From positions 18,968 to 82,967 of the forward strand of contig JBFWUW010000026.1 of the NCBI GenBank assembly GCA_050247075.1: a stretch of DNA of 64,000 nt, given 5' to 3'. The notes beneath the pieces were generated by a model that worked only from the letters and a program-made list of their open reading frames with translations, ran no database searches and had not been told where the DNA came from. The translations under genes and the position numbers were made by a program. This document shows, one piece after another, positions 16,467-24,900 of the stretch (position 1 is the stretch's first letter; each line of letters begins with the position of its first letter). The stretch comes from JBFWUW01 sp050247075 (GTDB taxonomy: Bacteria; Planctomycetota; Planctomycetia; Pirellulales; JBFWUW01).

Positions 16467-16664
16467 GGTCTCAGTATCCGCAGTCGGTCCAGCGGTTGCA
16501 ACATCGACTCGAATAGTCGCTTCCGGCCATACACTTAGCCTGCTTCCACGTCGTTGGCCTCAATCGACTCGATGCCCACCTTCAGGCTTGGTCAGATCGA
16601 CCTTACTTAACGCTACGGATTCCCGACCGCGTTTTCACCCCCATTCTCCCAGGAGATACTCCGT

Positions 16665-17624
16665 ATGAGCACCTTACTCGATGAACCGATTGCCCGCGTC
16701 AACACGGCACCCGCCCAACGCCTGCGGTCCACGATGGCGGCCGTCCGCGTCATGTTCACATGGTTTGGCGTTCGCAAATCCCTCACCGCCGAACAGAAGG
16801 AACAAGCTGCCGAGAGCTTTGGGGCCGAAGGTCAATTCCTGTCGGCGGGCAAAAAGCTCCTCGACACACGGCATGAAGCTTACAAGGCCGTGACGGCAAT
16901 TCGTGGCAGAATCGTCAAGTTGTGGAAGAGCCAGTCGCTGCCGTTCCCGGAGCCAGGGATTCGCCTGATCCGCCAGGACGACGTGGCCAGCTTCGACGTG
17001 CAGATGACAACCTGCCGGGCCGAACTGCAAGAGGCCGTGGAACGCCTCGATCGACACTATGCGGAACTTGTCGATGCGGCACGTCTGCGGCTTGGCAGTC
17101 TGTTTGATCCCAGCGACTACCCGAGCAGCCTGTTGGGCTTGTTCGGACTCGCCTGGGAATTTCCCAGTGTCGAGCCACCGCCCTACCTGCGTGAACTAAG
17201 CCCCGAGTTGTTTCGTCAGGAGCAACAACGCGTTATATCCCGATTCGATGAAGCGGTTCGGCTGGCGGAGGAAGCCTTCGCCACGGAGCTTTCGCGACTG
17301 GTCAGCCATCTGGCCGAACGGTTGTCTGGTCAGGAAGATGGCCGTCCCAAGGTATTCCGTGACAGTGCCATCGAACGCTTCCAAGAGTTCTTTGACCGCT
17401 TTCGCACGCTGAACATCCGCAGCAACGCCGACTTGGATGCCTTGGTCCAACAGGCTCAAGGCGTTATTCGGGGCGTCGAACCGCAGGAACTTCGTGATAG
17501 CCAATCCCTACGTGGTCAGGTCACCATCGATCTAAGCCGCGTGCAGGCCAGCCTCGACCAGATCATCGTTGACCGGCCACGGCGGCGGATCATCCGCAAT
17601 GCCGTTCATCGGGAGGCATCGTGA
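16665..17624 (+). CDS. Helical plasmid/phage-type protein of unknown function
   Basis: 319 residues, largely helical. The arrangement (short N-terminus, a basic WFGVRKSL, repeated helices, FEEA/RLAEEAFATELSRLVSHLAERLSG and a DSAIERFQEFFDRFRTLNIRSNADLDAL segment) recalls DUF3150-like proteins of plasmids, but I cannot be sure. No catalytic motif. ATG follows CAGGAGATACTCCGT, a leader shared with the WGR gene. It overlaps 17621 by 4 bp. Confidence 0.65.
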   Translation: MSTLLDEPIARVNTAPAQRLRSTMAAVRVMFTWFGVRKSLTAEQKEQAAESFGAEGQFLSAGKKLLDTRHEAYKAVTAIRGRIVKLWKSQSLPFPEPGIRLIRQDDVASFDVQMTTCRAELQEAVERLDRHYAELVDAARLRLGSLFDPSDYPSSLLGLFGLAWEFPSVEPPPYLRELSPELFRQEQQRVISRFDEAVRLAEEAFATELSRLVSHLAERLSGQEDGRPKVFRDSAIERFQEFFDRFRTLNIRSNADLDALVQQAQGVIRGVEPQELRDSQSLRGQVTIDLSRVQASLDQIIVDRPRRRIIRNAVHREAS

Positions 17625-17869
17625 TGCAACTGGTCATTACGCCTGTGGGCGAAGTCCGCTGCATCTATGCCGAAGCAATCGACCTGCGGCAATTCGGCAC
17701 ACCCGATATTCGCCGGGCCAGCCATGTCGAACCAGATGCCACTGGACGTTGGCTGGCGGATCTTGCTCCGGTTGGCGGTCCCGTTCTGGGGCCGTTTGAT
17801 CTGCGGGCCGATGCTTTGGCCGCAGAAGTTACCTGGCTCGAACAAAACTGGCTGGGCAGCCAATCTTAG
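17621..17869 (+). CDS. Small hypothetical protein
   Basis: 82 residues from GTG 17621 (or ATG 17624), overlapping the previous stop. IRCIYAE-like strands, then RRASHVEPDATGRWLADLAP and PFDLRADALAAEVTWLEQNW. The pattern (strand, charged loop, final amphipathic helix ending in WL) resembles small planctomycete accessory proteins; no function is assignable. Confidence 0.6.
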   Translation: MMQLVITPVGEVRCIYAEAIDLRQFGTPDIRRASHVEPDATGRWLADLAPVGGPVLGPFDLRADALAAEVTWLEQNWLGSQS

Positions 17870-17936
17870 CCGGTTTTTGACTGCGACCTGGCCTTCTTGA
17901 TTTGTCGTGCCCGTTTTTGGGCGGTGTGTTTCTTCA

Positions 17937-17956
17937 CGCCGCCCGCGTGGGCGGCG
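17937..17956. other. Strong GC hairpin before a small gene
   Basis: Perfect 8-bp arms (CGCCGCCC and its complement) with a 4-nt loop and no T run. It could be a stem in the leader of the downstream gene at 17984 or an attenuator-like structure. Confidence 0.45.
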
Positions 17957-17983
17957 AATCTCTTGCCACTGGGAGTATAGACA

Positions 17984-18211
17984 ATGACCCAACGTGATCT
18001 CAATCGGGCTGTAGCACGTGCCACCGGCGAAGATCTGTCCGAGATCGAACGCCTCGGCTTCAACATCATCGACCCGGAGATCGGCGAACTCGACGACGAG
18101 CCGTACACCGAACAGCACGACATTCTGCCGCTGACAATCAACTGGGACGAGTACGACCTCCATCGCAACGTGGCGGTGATCGAACAGCGTCAGTTTAGTC
18201 GGGCAGCGTAG
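17984..18211 (+). CDS. Small conserved-type hypothetical
   Basis: 75 residues. MTQRDLNRAVARATGEDLSEIERLGF begins like a recurrent small planctomycete protein, possibly DNA-binding or adaptor type. The C-terminus is acidic (DDEPYTEQHDILPLTINWDEYD). It is followed by a terminator at 18234. Confidence 0.65.
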   Translation: MTQRDLNRAVARATGEDLSEIERLGFNIIDPEIGELDDEPYTEQHDILPLTINWDEYDLHRNVAVIEQRQFSRAA

Positions 18212-18233
18212 CTGGTTCGTCTCGGCTTGTTGA

Positions 18234-18283
18234 ACTGGCCCGGCGTTGAATGTCATGTGCAGTGCCGGGCCAGTTTTTGTTTT
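18234..18283 (+). terminator. Rho-independent terminator
   Basis: 11-bp perfect arms (18234-18244 and 18264-18274) with a long loop and a T-rich tail. It ends transcription of the 17984 gene upstream of the clamp-like gene. Confidence 0.75.
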
Positions 18284-18312
18284 GAACTTCTATTTTCCCA
18301 GGAACAGTTCTC

Positions 18313-19728
18313 ATGCTTACCCTCTCGCGAAGACTCATCCGATCGCTGCGTACCGTATTCGGCCGAGCCGGGGAAGGTTCGCGGCGTCCCCGTTCGCCGC
18401 AAGTGTCGTTCCAGGCCGATCAGCAGGGCCTGAAGATCCAATGCCGTGCCGAAGACTTCGGCGTGGAGTACCAGATGGCGGGGCCACAGCCCAGCATGCA
18501 GTTCACCATTCCACTTGAATCGTTGCGTGAGTTTGAAAGCAGCAAGGATCGGCCCGTGACGCTGAGCCGTGAAGGGAAGATTGTCGTTGCCCAGTGGGAC
18601 GATCATGGCATTCCGCAACGGAATGAGTTCGATGTGGCGGACGACCGTCACGCCCAACCATTGGCCGTACCGGCAGAGTTGGTGCAGATCGGCAACCAGG
18701 AAGTCTTCCCGATGCTGGCCGACGTGACGAAGTGCTGTGCGAACGATCACGGCCGATATGCACTCAACTGCATCCAACTTCGTGGCAAGCAAGGGGAAGC
18801 CGCCGCCACGGATGGCCGACAGTTGTTGGTCGTTGGCGGCATCGATTGGCCGTGGCAGGACGACGTACTGGTACTTGGCTCGCGGCTGTTCGCCAGCCAG
18901 GAGCTTGACCGTGCCGATCCGGTGTCGGTGGGCCGATCCGACAGCCACGTTGTCTTTCGTATCGGCTTGTGGACTATCTGGCTGCCCATCGCCAAGGACG
19001 TGAAGTTCCCCAACCTGGAGAACGTGATTCCCAATCCCGATTTTTCCATGACCCGCATTGCCTTGAGTCGTGGCGATGCGGAGTTCCTGGGCGAAATGAT
19101 CCCCCGCCTGCCGCGTGACGAGGATACCGAATTGCCCGTCACGATGCACATCAACGGTCAGGCCGTTATCCGGGCTCGCGGGAAGAGCGGGCCAATCATG
19201 GAACTGACGTTGGCCAATTCGACGACCACGGGGCCAGAGTTGCAATTGAAGGTCGGTCGCGATTTGCTCCGCCGTGCCGTGCAACTTGGCTTTCACGACA
19301 TTCGATTCGTGGATGACAAGATGCCGGTCGTGTGCCTTGATGGCCAGCGGCGGTTCATCTGGCAGCCGCTGGGTAGCAACAGGGCCCTCGGTGCCGAACC
19401 TGATGCCGTCCGTATCTCGTCGCCCCTTGCGGCGGCGAGTTCCGTTTCACAAGTCCAAAAGGAAAGGCCGATCATCCCAATGAAAACCACCTCATCGCCG
19501 CCGGTCGTCCAGTCGGCACCGGCTTCGGCACAGGCTACGTCGGCGGCTGCAACCTCGAATGAAGGTCCGAGCGACCCGATCGCCGTTGCCCAGGCCCTCA
19601 AGGGACGCATTCGCGAGGCCCTCACGGATGTCAGCGACCTGATTGTGAGCCTCAAACGTGAACGGCGGAAGAACCAGGCATTGCGTTCGACGCTGGCTTC
19701 GCTGCGTGAACTGCAAAAGGTCGCCTGA
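18313..19728 (+). CDS. Divergent DNA sliding-clamp (DnaN beta)-like protein with C-terminal extension
   Basis: 471 residues. From about residue 135, the sequence follows the second and third beta-clamp domains by eye: RYALNCIQLRG...ATDGRQLLV (beta has RYYLNGMLFE...ATDGHRLAV), then a segment ending PNLENVIPNP (beta FPDYRRVLPKN), and later LLRRAVQLGFHDIRFVDD (beta VLDVLNALKCENVRMMLTD). The N-terminal third is less similar. Instead of ending at the clamp C-terminal MPMRL, it continues ~110 residues in a Ser/Ala/Pro linker and a coiled coil (RIREALTDVSDLIVSLKRER). The chromosomal dnaN should be elsewhere, so this is an element-encoded clamp or a decoy that binds clamp partners. A strong terminator follows. 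Confidence 0.72.
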   Translation: MLTLSRRLIRSLRTVFGRAGEGSRRPRSPQVSFQADQQGLKIQCRAEDFGVEYQMAGPQPSMQFTIPLESLREFESSKDRPVTLSREGKIVVAQWDDHGIPQRNEFDVADDRHAQPLAVPAELVQIGNQEVFPMLADVTKCCANDHGRYALNCIQLRGKQGEAAATDGRQLLVVGGIDWPWQDDVLVLGSRLFASQELDRADPVSVGRSDSHVVFRIGLWTIWLPIAKDVKFPNLENVIPNPDFSMTRIALSRGDAEFLGEMIPRLPRDEDTELPVTMHINGQAVIRARGKSGPIMELTLANSTTTGPELQLKVGRDLLRRAVQLGFHDIRFVDDKMPVVCLDGQRRFIWQPLGSNRALGAEPDAVRISSPLAAASSVSQVQKERPIIPMKTTSSPPVVQSAPASAQATSAAATSNEGPSDPIAVAQALKGRIREALTDVSDLIVSLKRERRKNQALRSTLASLRELQKVA

Positions 19729-19756
19729 GTCGGGTCGTCATTTCATTCCACCGTCG

Positions 19757-19800
19757 CGAGCCGACTGCACCAAAACGTGCGGTCGGCTCGTGTTGTTTTG
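19757..19800 (+). terminator. Rho-independent terminator after the clamp-like gene
   Basis: 14-nt arms (19757-19770 and 19777-19790, one mismatch) around a 6-nt loop, then TGTTGTTTTG. Confidence 0.75.
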
Positions 19801-19823
19801 AGAACACTGGACGGGAGGTTTGC

Positions 19824-20024
19824 ATGTTTAGCGACCGCGAATTGGCGACCATGCTGGCCGCATTGTTGTACTGGAGCGAGGAGATGTCGCCGCACGGCGT
19901 CGAGATCATGCGGCCCTATTTCGACGACCTCGAACTGGGGCATGTCGAGCCGTTGTCCGCCGACGAGATCACCGAACTCATGCGGCGGATGCGTGGTGGC
20001 CTGATGAAGCCCGGCCCAGGCTGA
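19824..20024 (+). CDS. Small protein, paralogue of the 15313 gene
   Basis: 66 residues. DRELATMLAALLYWSEEM, then EPLSADEITELMRRMRGG, matches the motif order of the 15313 protein (RELATVLASLRYFQQEL, EPLAVAEINELCERL). Helical and soluble. Two copies in one element suggest a regulatory or adaptor role. Confidence 0.7.
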   Translation: MFSDRELATMLAALLYWSEEMSPHGVEIMRPYFDDLELGHVEPLSADEITELMRRMRGGLMKPGPG

Positions 20025-20082
20025 CACCTCGCAAGGTCACCCGTAGCACTGCAATTCCAATTCCTTCTACATGGGAGCAGCT

Positions 20083-20592
20083 ATGTCTCTGAAACTGAAT
20101 GTTGGCCTCCAGAAAAAAGTCGGCTTGCCCGATTACGGCAGTCTGGGGGCCAGTTGTCATGTCGAGTTTGAAGTGGATGGCTCGCTGATCCACCAAGACT
20201 TGGATGGGTTCCATCAACAAGTCCGCAACGCCTTTGTGGCCTGTCAGCAAGCGGTCAACGACCAGCTTGCCAGACAACAGGGCGGAGTTGCGAACGGCCA
20301 GGGCAACGGCAACGGTCATTCGTCCAACGGTGGTGCCAACCACGGGCACGCCAATGGGAATGGCAACGGCTACAGCAACGGCCATCAGCAGAATGGTTCT
20401 CGTGGGAACGTCCGCTTGGCCACGGCAAGTCAAGCTCGTGCCATTCGGGCGATTGCCGGTCGTCAGCGGCTGAACCTGGACGAGCTTCTGGGAAACCGTT
20501 TTGGCGTCAACCGGCCGGAGGATCTGAGCATCTCGGACGCCTCCAGCCTGATCGACGAACTGAAGTCTCCAGCCAATGGGAGTGCCCGATGA
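20083..20592 (+). CDS. Asn/Gly-linker protein with C-terminal recombination-type helper domain
   Basis: 169 residues from ATG 20083. The N-terminus (MSLKLNVGLQKKVGLPDYGSLG) is a beta-type domain of unknown fold. A ~50-residue Asn/Gly/His linker (repeated NGNGNG) follows. The C-terminal ATASQARAIRAIAGRQRLNL, DELLGNRFGV and DLSISDASSLIDELK closely resembles the tail domain on several phage/plasmid single-strand annealing and replication proteins ('ATEKQ..AI..IA' ... 'ASxLIDxL'). It overlaps the nuclease gene by 4 bp, so the pair likely works together on DNA. Confidence 0.75.
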   Translation: MSLKLNVGLQKKVGLPDYGSLGASCHVEFEVDGSLIHQDLDGFHQQVRNAFVACQQAVNDQLARQQGGVANGQGNGNGHSSNGGANHGHANGNGNGYSNGHQQNGSRGNVRLATASQARAIRAIAGRQRLNLDELLGNRFGVNRPEDLSISDASSLIDELKSPANGSAR

Positions 20593-21413
20593 CTGAGGCC
20601 ATCGCGACACACCCCAACACGCTGGCCCAAAACCTGACCGGCAGGAACTACCTCAGTTACTCGGCGATCTCGACCTATCAGCAGTGCCCGTTGCGGTACT
20701 TCTTCAAATACGTTGCCGGATTGCCAGAAGATGTCGTCTCGGCCAGCCTGGTGTTTGGCGGGGCGATCCATGCGGCCGTGCAGCGTCACTTTGAGGAACT
20801 GCTGGCCGGTGCCCCGCTACCGTCGCTGGAAGATCTGATGGAGGCATACCGGGCCGAATGGGAGGATCGCAAGACCGCTGGCGTAAAGTTCAACAAAGGG
20901 GACAACGAGACGACGCTCGCTGATCTGGCCTCCCGGATGATTCAGGCGTTTCAGGCCAGCGACATGGCCATGACAGACGGCACGATTCTTGGCGTCGAAG
21001 AAGAGATCGTCGGAGAACTGGTTCCCGGCTGTCCCGATCTGCTGGCGAAGCTTGACCTGGTGATTGATACGGACGATGCCGTCGTCATCACGGATTTCAA
21101 GACAGCCAAATCGGCATGGACCAACGAACAGGCCGAAGAATCTGGCACGCAGCTACTGCTGTACTCAGAACTGGCCAAGGTGCTGGTCCCTGGCAAGCAA
21201 GTTCGGCTCCAGTTCGTAGTGCTGACCAAGACCAAGGAGCCGAGCGTCGAGGCGTATCCTCTCACGGTTGATCCGCAGCGAATTGCCCGAACGAAACGGA
21301 TTGTCGAGCGAGTCTGGCAGGCGATCTCCGCCCAACACTTCTACCCATCGCCGTCTCCCGTGCAATGCCCGACTTGTCCGTATCGGCAGCCGTGCCGAGC
21401 CTGGCAGGGCTGA
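20589..21413 (+). CDS. PD-(D/E)XK nuclease, RecB/Cas4-like with Fe-S cysteines
   Basis: 274 residues. LSYSAISTYQQCPLRYFFKY at the N-terminus (Cys33), HAAVQRHF (conserved His), the LAKLDLVID segment with the active-site Asp, and VITDFKTAKSAW with the catalytic D-x-K. Cys260, Cys263 and Cys269 (CPTCPYRQPC), together with Cys33, form the four-cysteine Fe-S site of AddB/Cas4-type nucleases. Length fits the single-domain nuclease class. It is coupled to the 20083 gene by a 4-bp overlap, a pairing typical of end-resection plus annealing. Confidence 0.9.
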   Translation: MTEAIATHPNTLAQNLTGRNYLSYSAISTYQQCPLRYFFKYVAGLPEDVVSASLVFGGAIHAAVQRHFEELLAGAPLPSLEDLMEAYRAEWEDRKTAGVKFNKGDNETTLADLASRMIQAFQASDMAMTDGTILGVEEEIVGELVPGCPDLLAKLDLVIDTDDAVVITDFKTAKSAWTNEQAEESGTQLLLYSELAKVLVPGKQVRLQFVVLTKTKEPSVEAYPLTVDPQRIARTKRIVERVWQAISAQHFYPSPSPVQCPTCPYRQPCRAWQG

Positions 21414-21461
21414 CCGGCAAGACGATTGCCAGAATGAACTTCATCGCGGGAGAACATATTC

Positions 21462-21617
21462 ATGGGTGCAAAGAACAAACTCAACGCCGCAGCCCTCGAA
21501 GGCAGTCTGGTCGTCAGCGGGCTGCTGGGACTCGTAACCGATTCAATTACCGTGTTCGTGATCGCCTTAGTCGGCTTGCTGATCGCAGCCGCAATCTCGG
21601 GCGACGTGCGGCGGTAG
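21462..21617 (+). CDS. 51-residue single-pass membrane protein
   Basis: A short gene: MGAKNKLNAAALEGSLVVSG, then a membrane helix (SITVFVIALVGLLIAAAISG) and DVRR. ATG after GGGAGAAC. The N-terminal KNKLN...GS(L/F)... pattern is one I have seen in small planctomycete proteins. It follows the nuclease gene by 48 bp and may be its operon partner. Function unknown. Confidence 0.65.
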   Translation: MGAKNKLNAAALEGSLVVSGLLGLVTDSITVFVIALVGLLIAAAISGDVRR

Positions 21618-21919
21618 TGATGCGTCCCTCGCCGTGCCTTGGCCCCGCGTTGGGGCCGGGGTGCGGCGAGGGAGGATTTGGTGGTGACCTGCTGATCGCT
21701 CAGGCACGGCTTTTTTTAGCTATCAAGGGCACAGTCAGAGAGCCGTGCCTCTGATTGGCATCGACGACTACAGCTTGTGTCGTCTAGGCGGAGATTTCGT
21801 TGCCTTTGGGTCGCAACATCCGAAGTCGAGGTGGTGGTTGGCGGCAAGGAATTGAATCAGAACCTCATGTTTTGGATTGGCAATCGACACAAGGTCGGGC
21901 TGCCAAGATGTGGCTGACG
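21618..21919. other. Gap with two hairpins between the nuclease block and the giant kinase gene
   Basis: At 21627-21671 is a large GC hairpin (outer arms CCTCGCCG and complement, inner GGCCCC arms). From ~21699 a second inverted repeat has arms AGGCACGGCT and AGCCGTGCCT about 35 nt apart, with an AGGCACGGCTTTTTTT segment that can act as terminator for the plus-strand block. The kinase stop lies just beyond on the other strand, so this is a converging-gene terminator region. Confidence 0.6.
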
Positions 21920-24900
21920 TTACTTCCCCTTCTGCTCCTCGACTTCCTTCCAGAACTCGGCTGCCGGTTTGTCGTTGATCGTCTCCAAGGTCTTGATGGA
22001 GCGGAGCAGTTCGGTGTCACGTTCGGGCTTGAAATCGAGTGTCAAAGCTTTCAGAGGCATGTCCGAGAGTGGCGAGTAATCTGATGCGAGCGTTTTGGCG
22101 ATCCTGAGTTCTGTGAGCGGTATCGCCTGGAGTGGCGACAGGTCAATAACTTGCGTTGTATGGCAATTAAACGTCGCCAAAGGCATTTCTTGCAGGGGAG
22201 TTAGGTCGGCAACGTGCGTGTAGAAGCAAAGCAGGACCTCTAACTGCATTCCTTTCAACGGCGACAAATCGGATAAAACTCCCAGTTCCTTATCACTGGT
22301 GCCGCCACAGTTCAGTTTCCGCAAGTCTTTTAGAGCTCGCACTGGGGAAATGTCACTCACATTCGTGGTTAAAAAACCAATCCCTTTCACCACGCCGTCC
22401 TCGATTTCAGGCGTGCCGTTCCTGATATAATCCGTCACCTTCCCATCGAACCCTGGGTTCAACTCCACCAACTTCTTGCTGACCGCTTCCACCTGCTGTT
22501 CGGCAGGCATGGCTTGCACGTCCTTCATCCATTGCTGGAACGCAACCTGCTTCTCCTCAACTTCCTTCCAGAATTCGGCTACCGGTTTGTTGTTAATCGA
22601 TTCCAAAGTCTTGATAGAACGGAGCAGGTCGTTGTCTCGGAACGGATTGAAATCGAGAGATAGAATTCTGAGGGGCAGCCTTTCTAGCGAAGAATAGTTG
22701 CTGACTTTAGTATTGTTGCAGTAGAGGGTCTCCAGGGGCATACCCTTTAGCACCGACAAGTCGGACACATTTGTGTTACTCAGTGATAGTCCGTTGAGCG
22801 GCAACCCCGCCAGCGGAGTTAAATCAGAGACATTTGTGCCCCAGATTGAAAGTGCCTTGAGCGGCATTTCTCCTAGGGGGGTTAGATCAGACACGGGTGT
22901 GAAATTGCAGTTTAGCCCCTCCAGTGGCATCCCCTTCAACACTGACAGATCAGCCACCCGCGAGCCAATAATTTCCAATATTTCTAACTTCATTCCTTTT
23001 AACGGCGTTAAATCGGACACTTCGCTGTATGGACAAGTCAGCGACGTCAGCGACATGCCCTTAAGTGGTGAAAGGTCAGACAGTTGTGATTTGTTTCCGA
23101 ACAATCCGGGTTGAAATAGAATCTTCAACTCCGGCAGAGCTCGTACAGGGGATATGTCTGTCACTTTCTCAATCGCAAAATGCAAGCCCGTTACCGAGCC
23201 TTCCATTATGGTCGGCGTCACCTTTCCATCGAACTCTGGGTTCAACTCAACCAGTTTATTGCTGACCGCCTCCACCTGTTGCTCGGCAGGCATAGCCTGC
23301 ACGTCCTTCATCCATTGCTGGAAGGTGGCCTGCTGCTCCTCGACTTCCTTCCAGAATTCGGCAACAGGTTTGCCGTTGATCGTCTCCAGGGTCTTGATGG
23401 AGCGGAGCAGTTCGGTTTCTCTTATTGTTGTGAAAGTGAAGTGAAGGCTCTTAAGAGGCAAAGTTTCTAAAGGCGAGAAGTCCACGATCCTGTTTCCTTC
23501 ACAATTTAGAATCACCAACGGCATTCCTGTCAGTGCCGACAAATCCTCCACCGCAGTTCGATGGCAATACAGTTCTGCGATGGGCATTCCTTCGAGCGGA
23601 GAAAGATCCGAGACTTTACTGCCTGCACAATTCAAGAACCGAAGTTGCATCCCCTTCAGCGGTGATAAGTCAGTTACCGCAGTAGAATTGCAACTCAGTG
23701 TTAGCAGGGACATGCCTTTGAGGGGCGACAAGTCGGACACTGGCGTTGACTCAAAGTGCAATTGCGTCAAAATCGATCCCTTCAGTGGCGATAAGTCCGA
23801 GACTTCTGTGAGGTTACAACTTAGCCAGTCGAGCGACATACCTTCGAGGGGTGACAGATCGGACACTCGGGTGCTCCAGCAGGCAAGGGTCTTCAGCGGC
23901 ATCCCAGCGAGCGGGGACAAATCGGAAACTGGTGTCCGGCTACAGTCGAGACCAACGAGCGACATTTCCGTCAACGGTGTCAAATCGGCAACCATCGTGC
24001 AAGCAAATTGCAATTGCGTGAGCGGCACCCCCTGTAGCGGTGATAAATCGGCCACTTTCCCTTGACCGTTCTTGCTGCCGTTGCAAGCCAACATCTTTAA
24101 GCCGCTCAATGCACGAATTGGTGAAATGTCCTTTACATTGTCCGAGACAAAAGCAATATCCGTTACCACACCATTGTCAATCGTAGGCGTGAGTCGTCCG
24201 CCGAAGCCTGTAATCATTCCATCAAACCCGGGGTTCAAATCTATGAGCTTTCTGCGGACTGCTTCGATTTGCCGTTCCACGGGCATTGCGGCAACATCTT
24301 TTGTCCACTCTTCGAATTGTCGTTGCTGACTTTCGACTTCTTTCCAAAAAGCCGCTGCCGGTTTGCCATTTATTGATTCCAGCGTCTTAATGTTGTGAAG
24401 TACTGCAGTGTCACGAAAAGGCTTGAAGTCGCAAAAAAGTTGTTTTAGAGGAGTGTCTTTGATGGGTGAAAGGTCCGACACTAGGGTTCCGGGACAGAGC
24501 AATCCAGTCAATGGCATTCCTCTTAATGGTGATAAGTCGGCCACTTGAGAATTGACGCAATGTAGTTGCGTCAGTTGTAGATCCTGTAATGGCGAGAGGT
24601 CATTGACTGTCGTGCCACCACAATTCAGGAATTTAAGTGGAACATTGTGAAGCGGACTCAGATCAGAGACTTGTGTGCCGTAACAATAAAGGTCTGTCAA
24701 TGGCAAGTCTCGCAGCGGCGATAGGTCCGACACTTGCGTTCCGGAGATCGACAACTGTCGCAAAGGCATACCCTTCAATGGCATTAGGTCTGACACCCTT
24801 GTATTGGAGATCGACAAGTACCATAGCGGCAACCCTTTCAATGGAGAAAGGTCGTTCAACAGTCCAGTGGAACCTGTATCGCCTTTATCAGCTTTACTGC

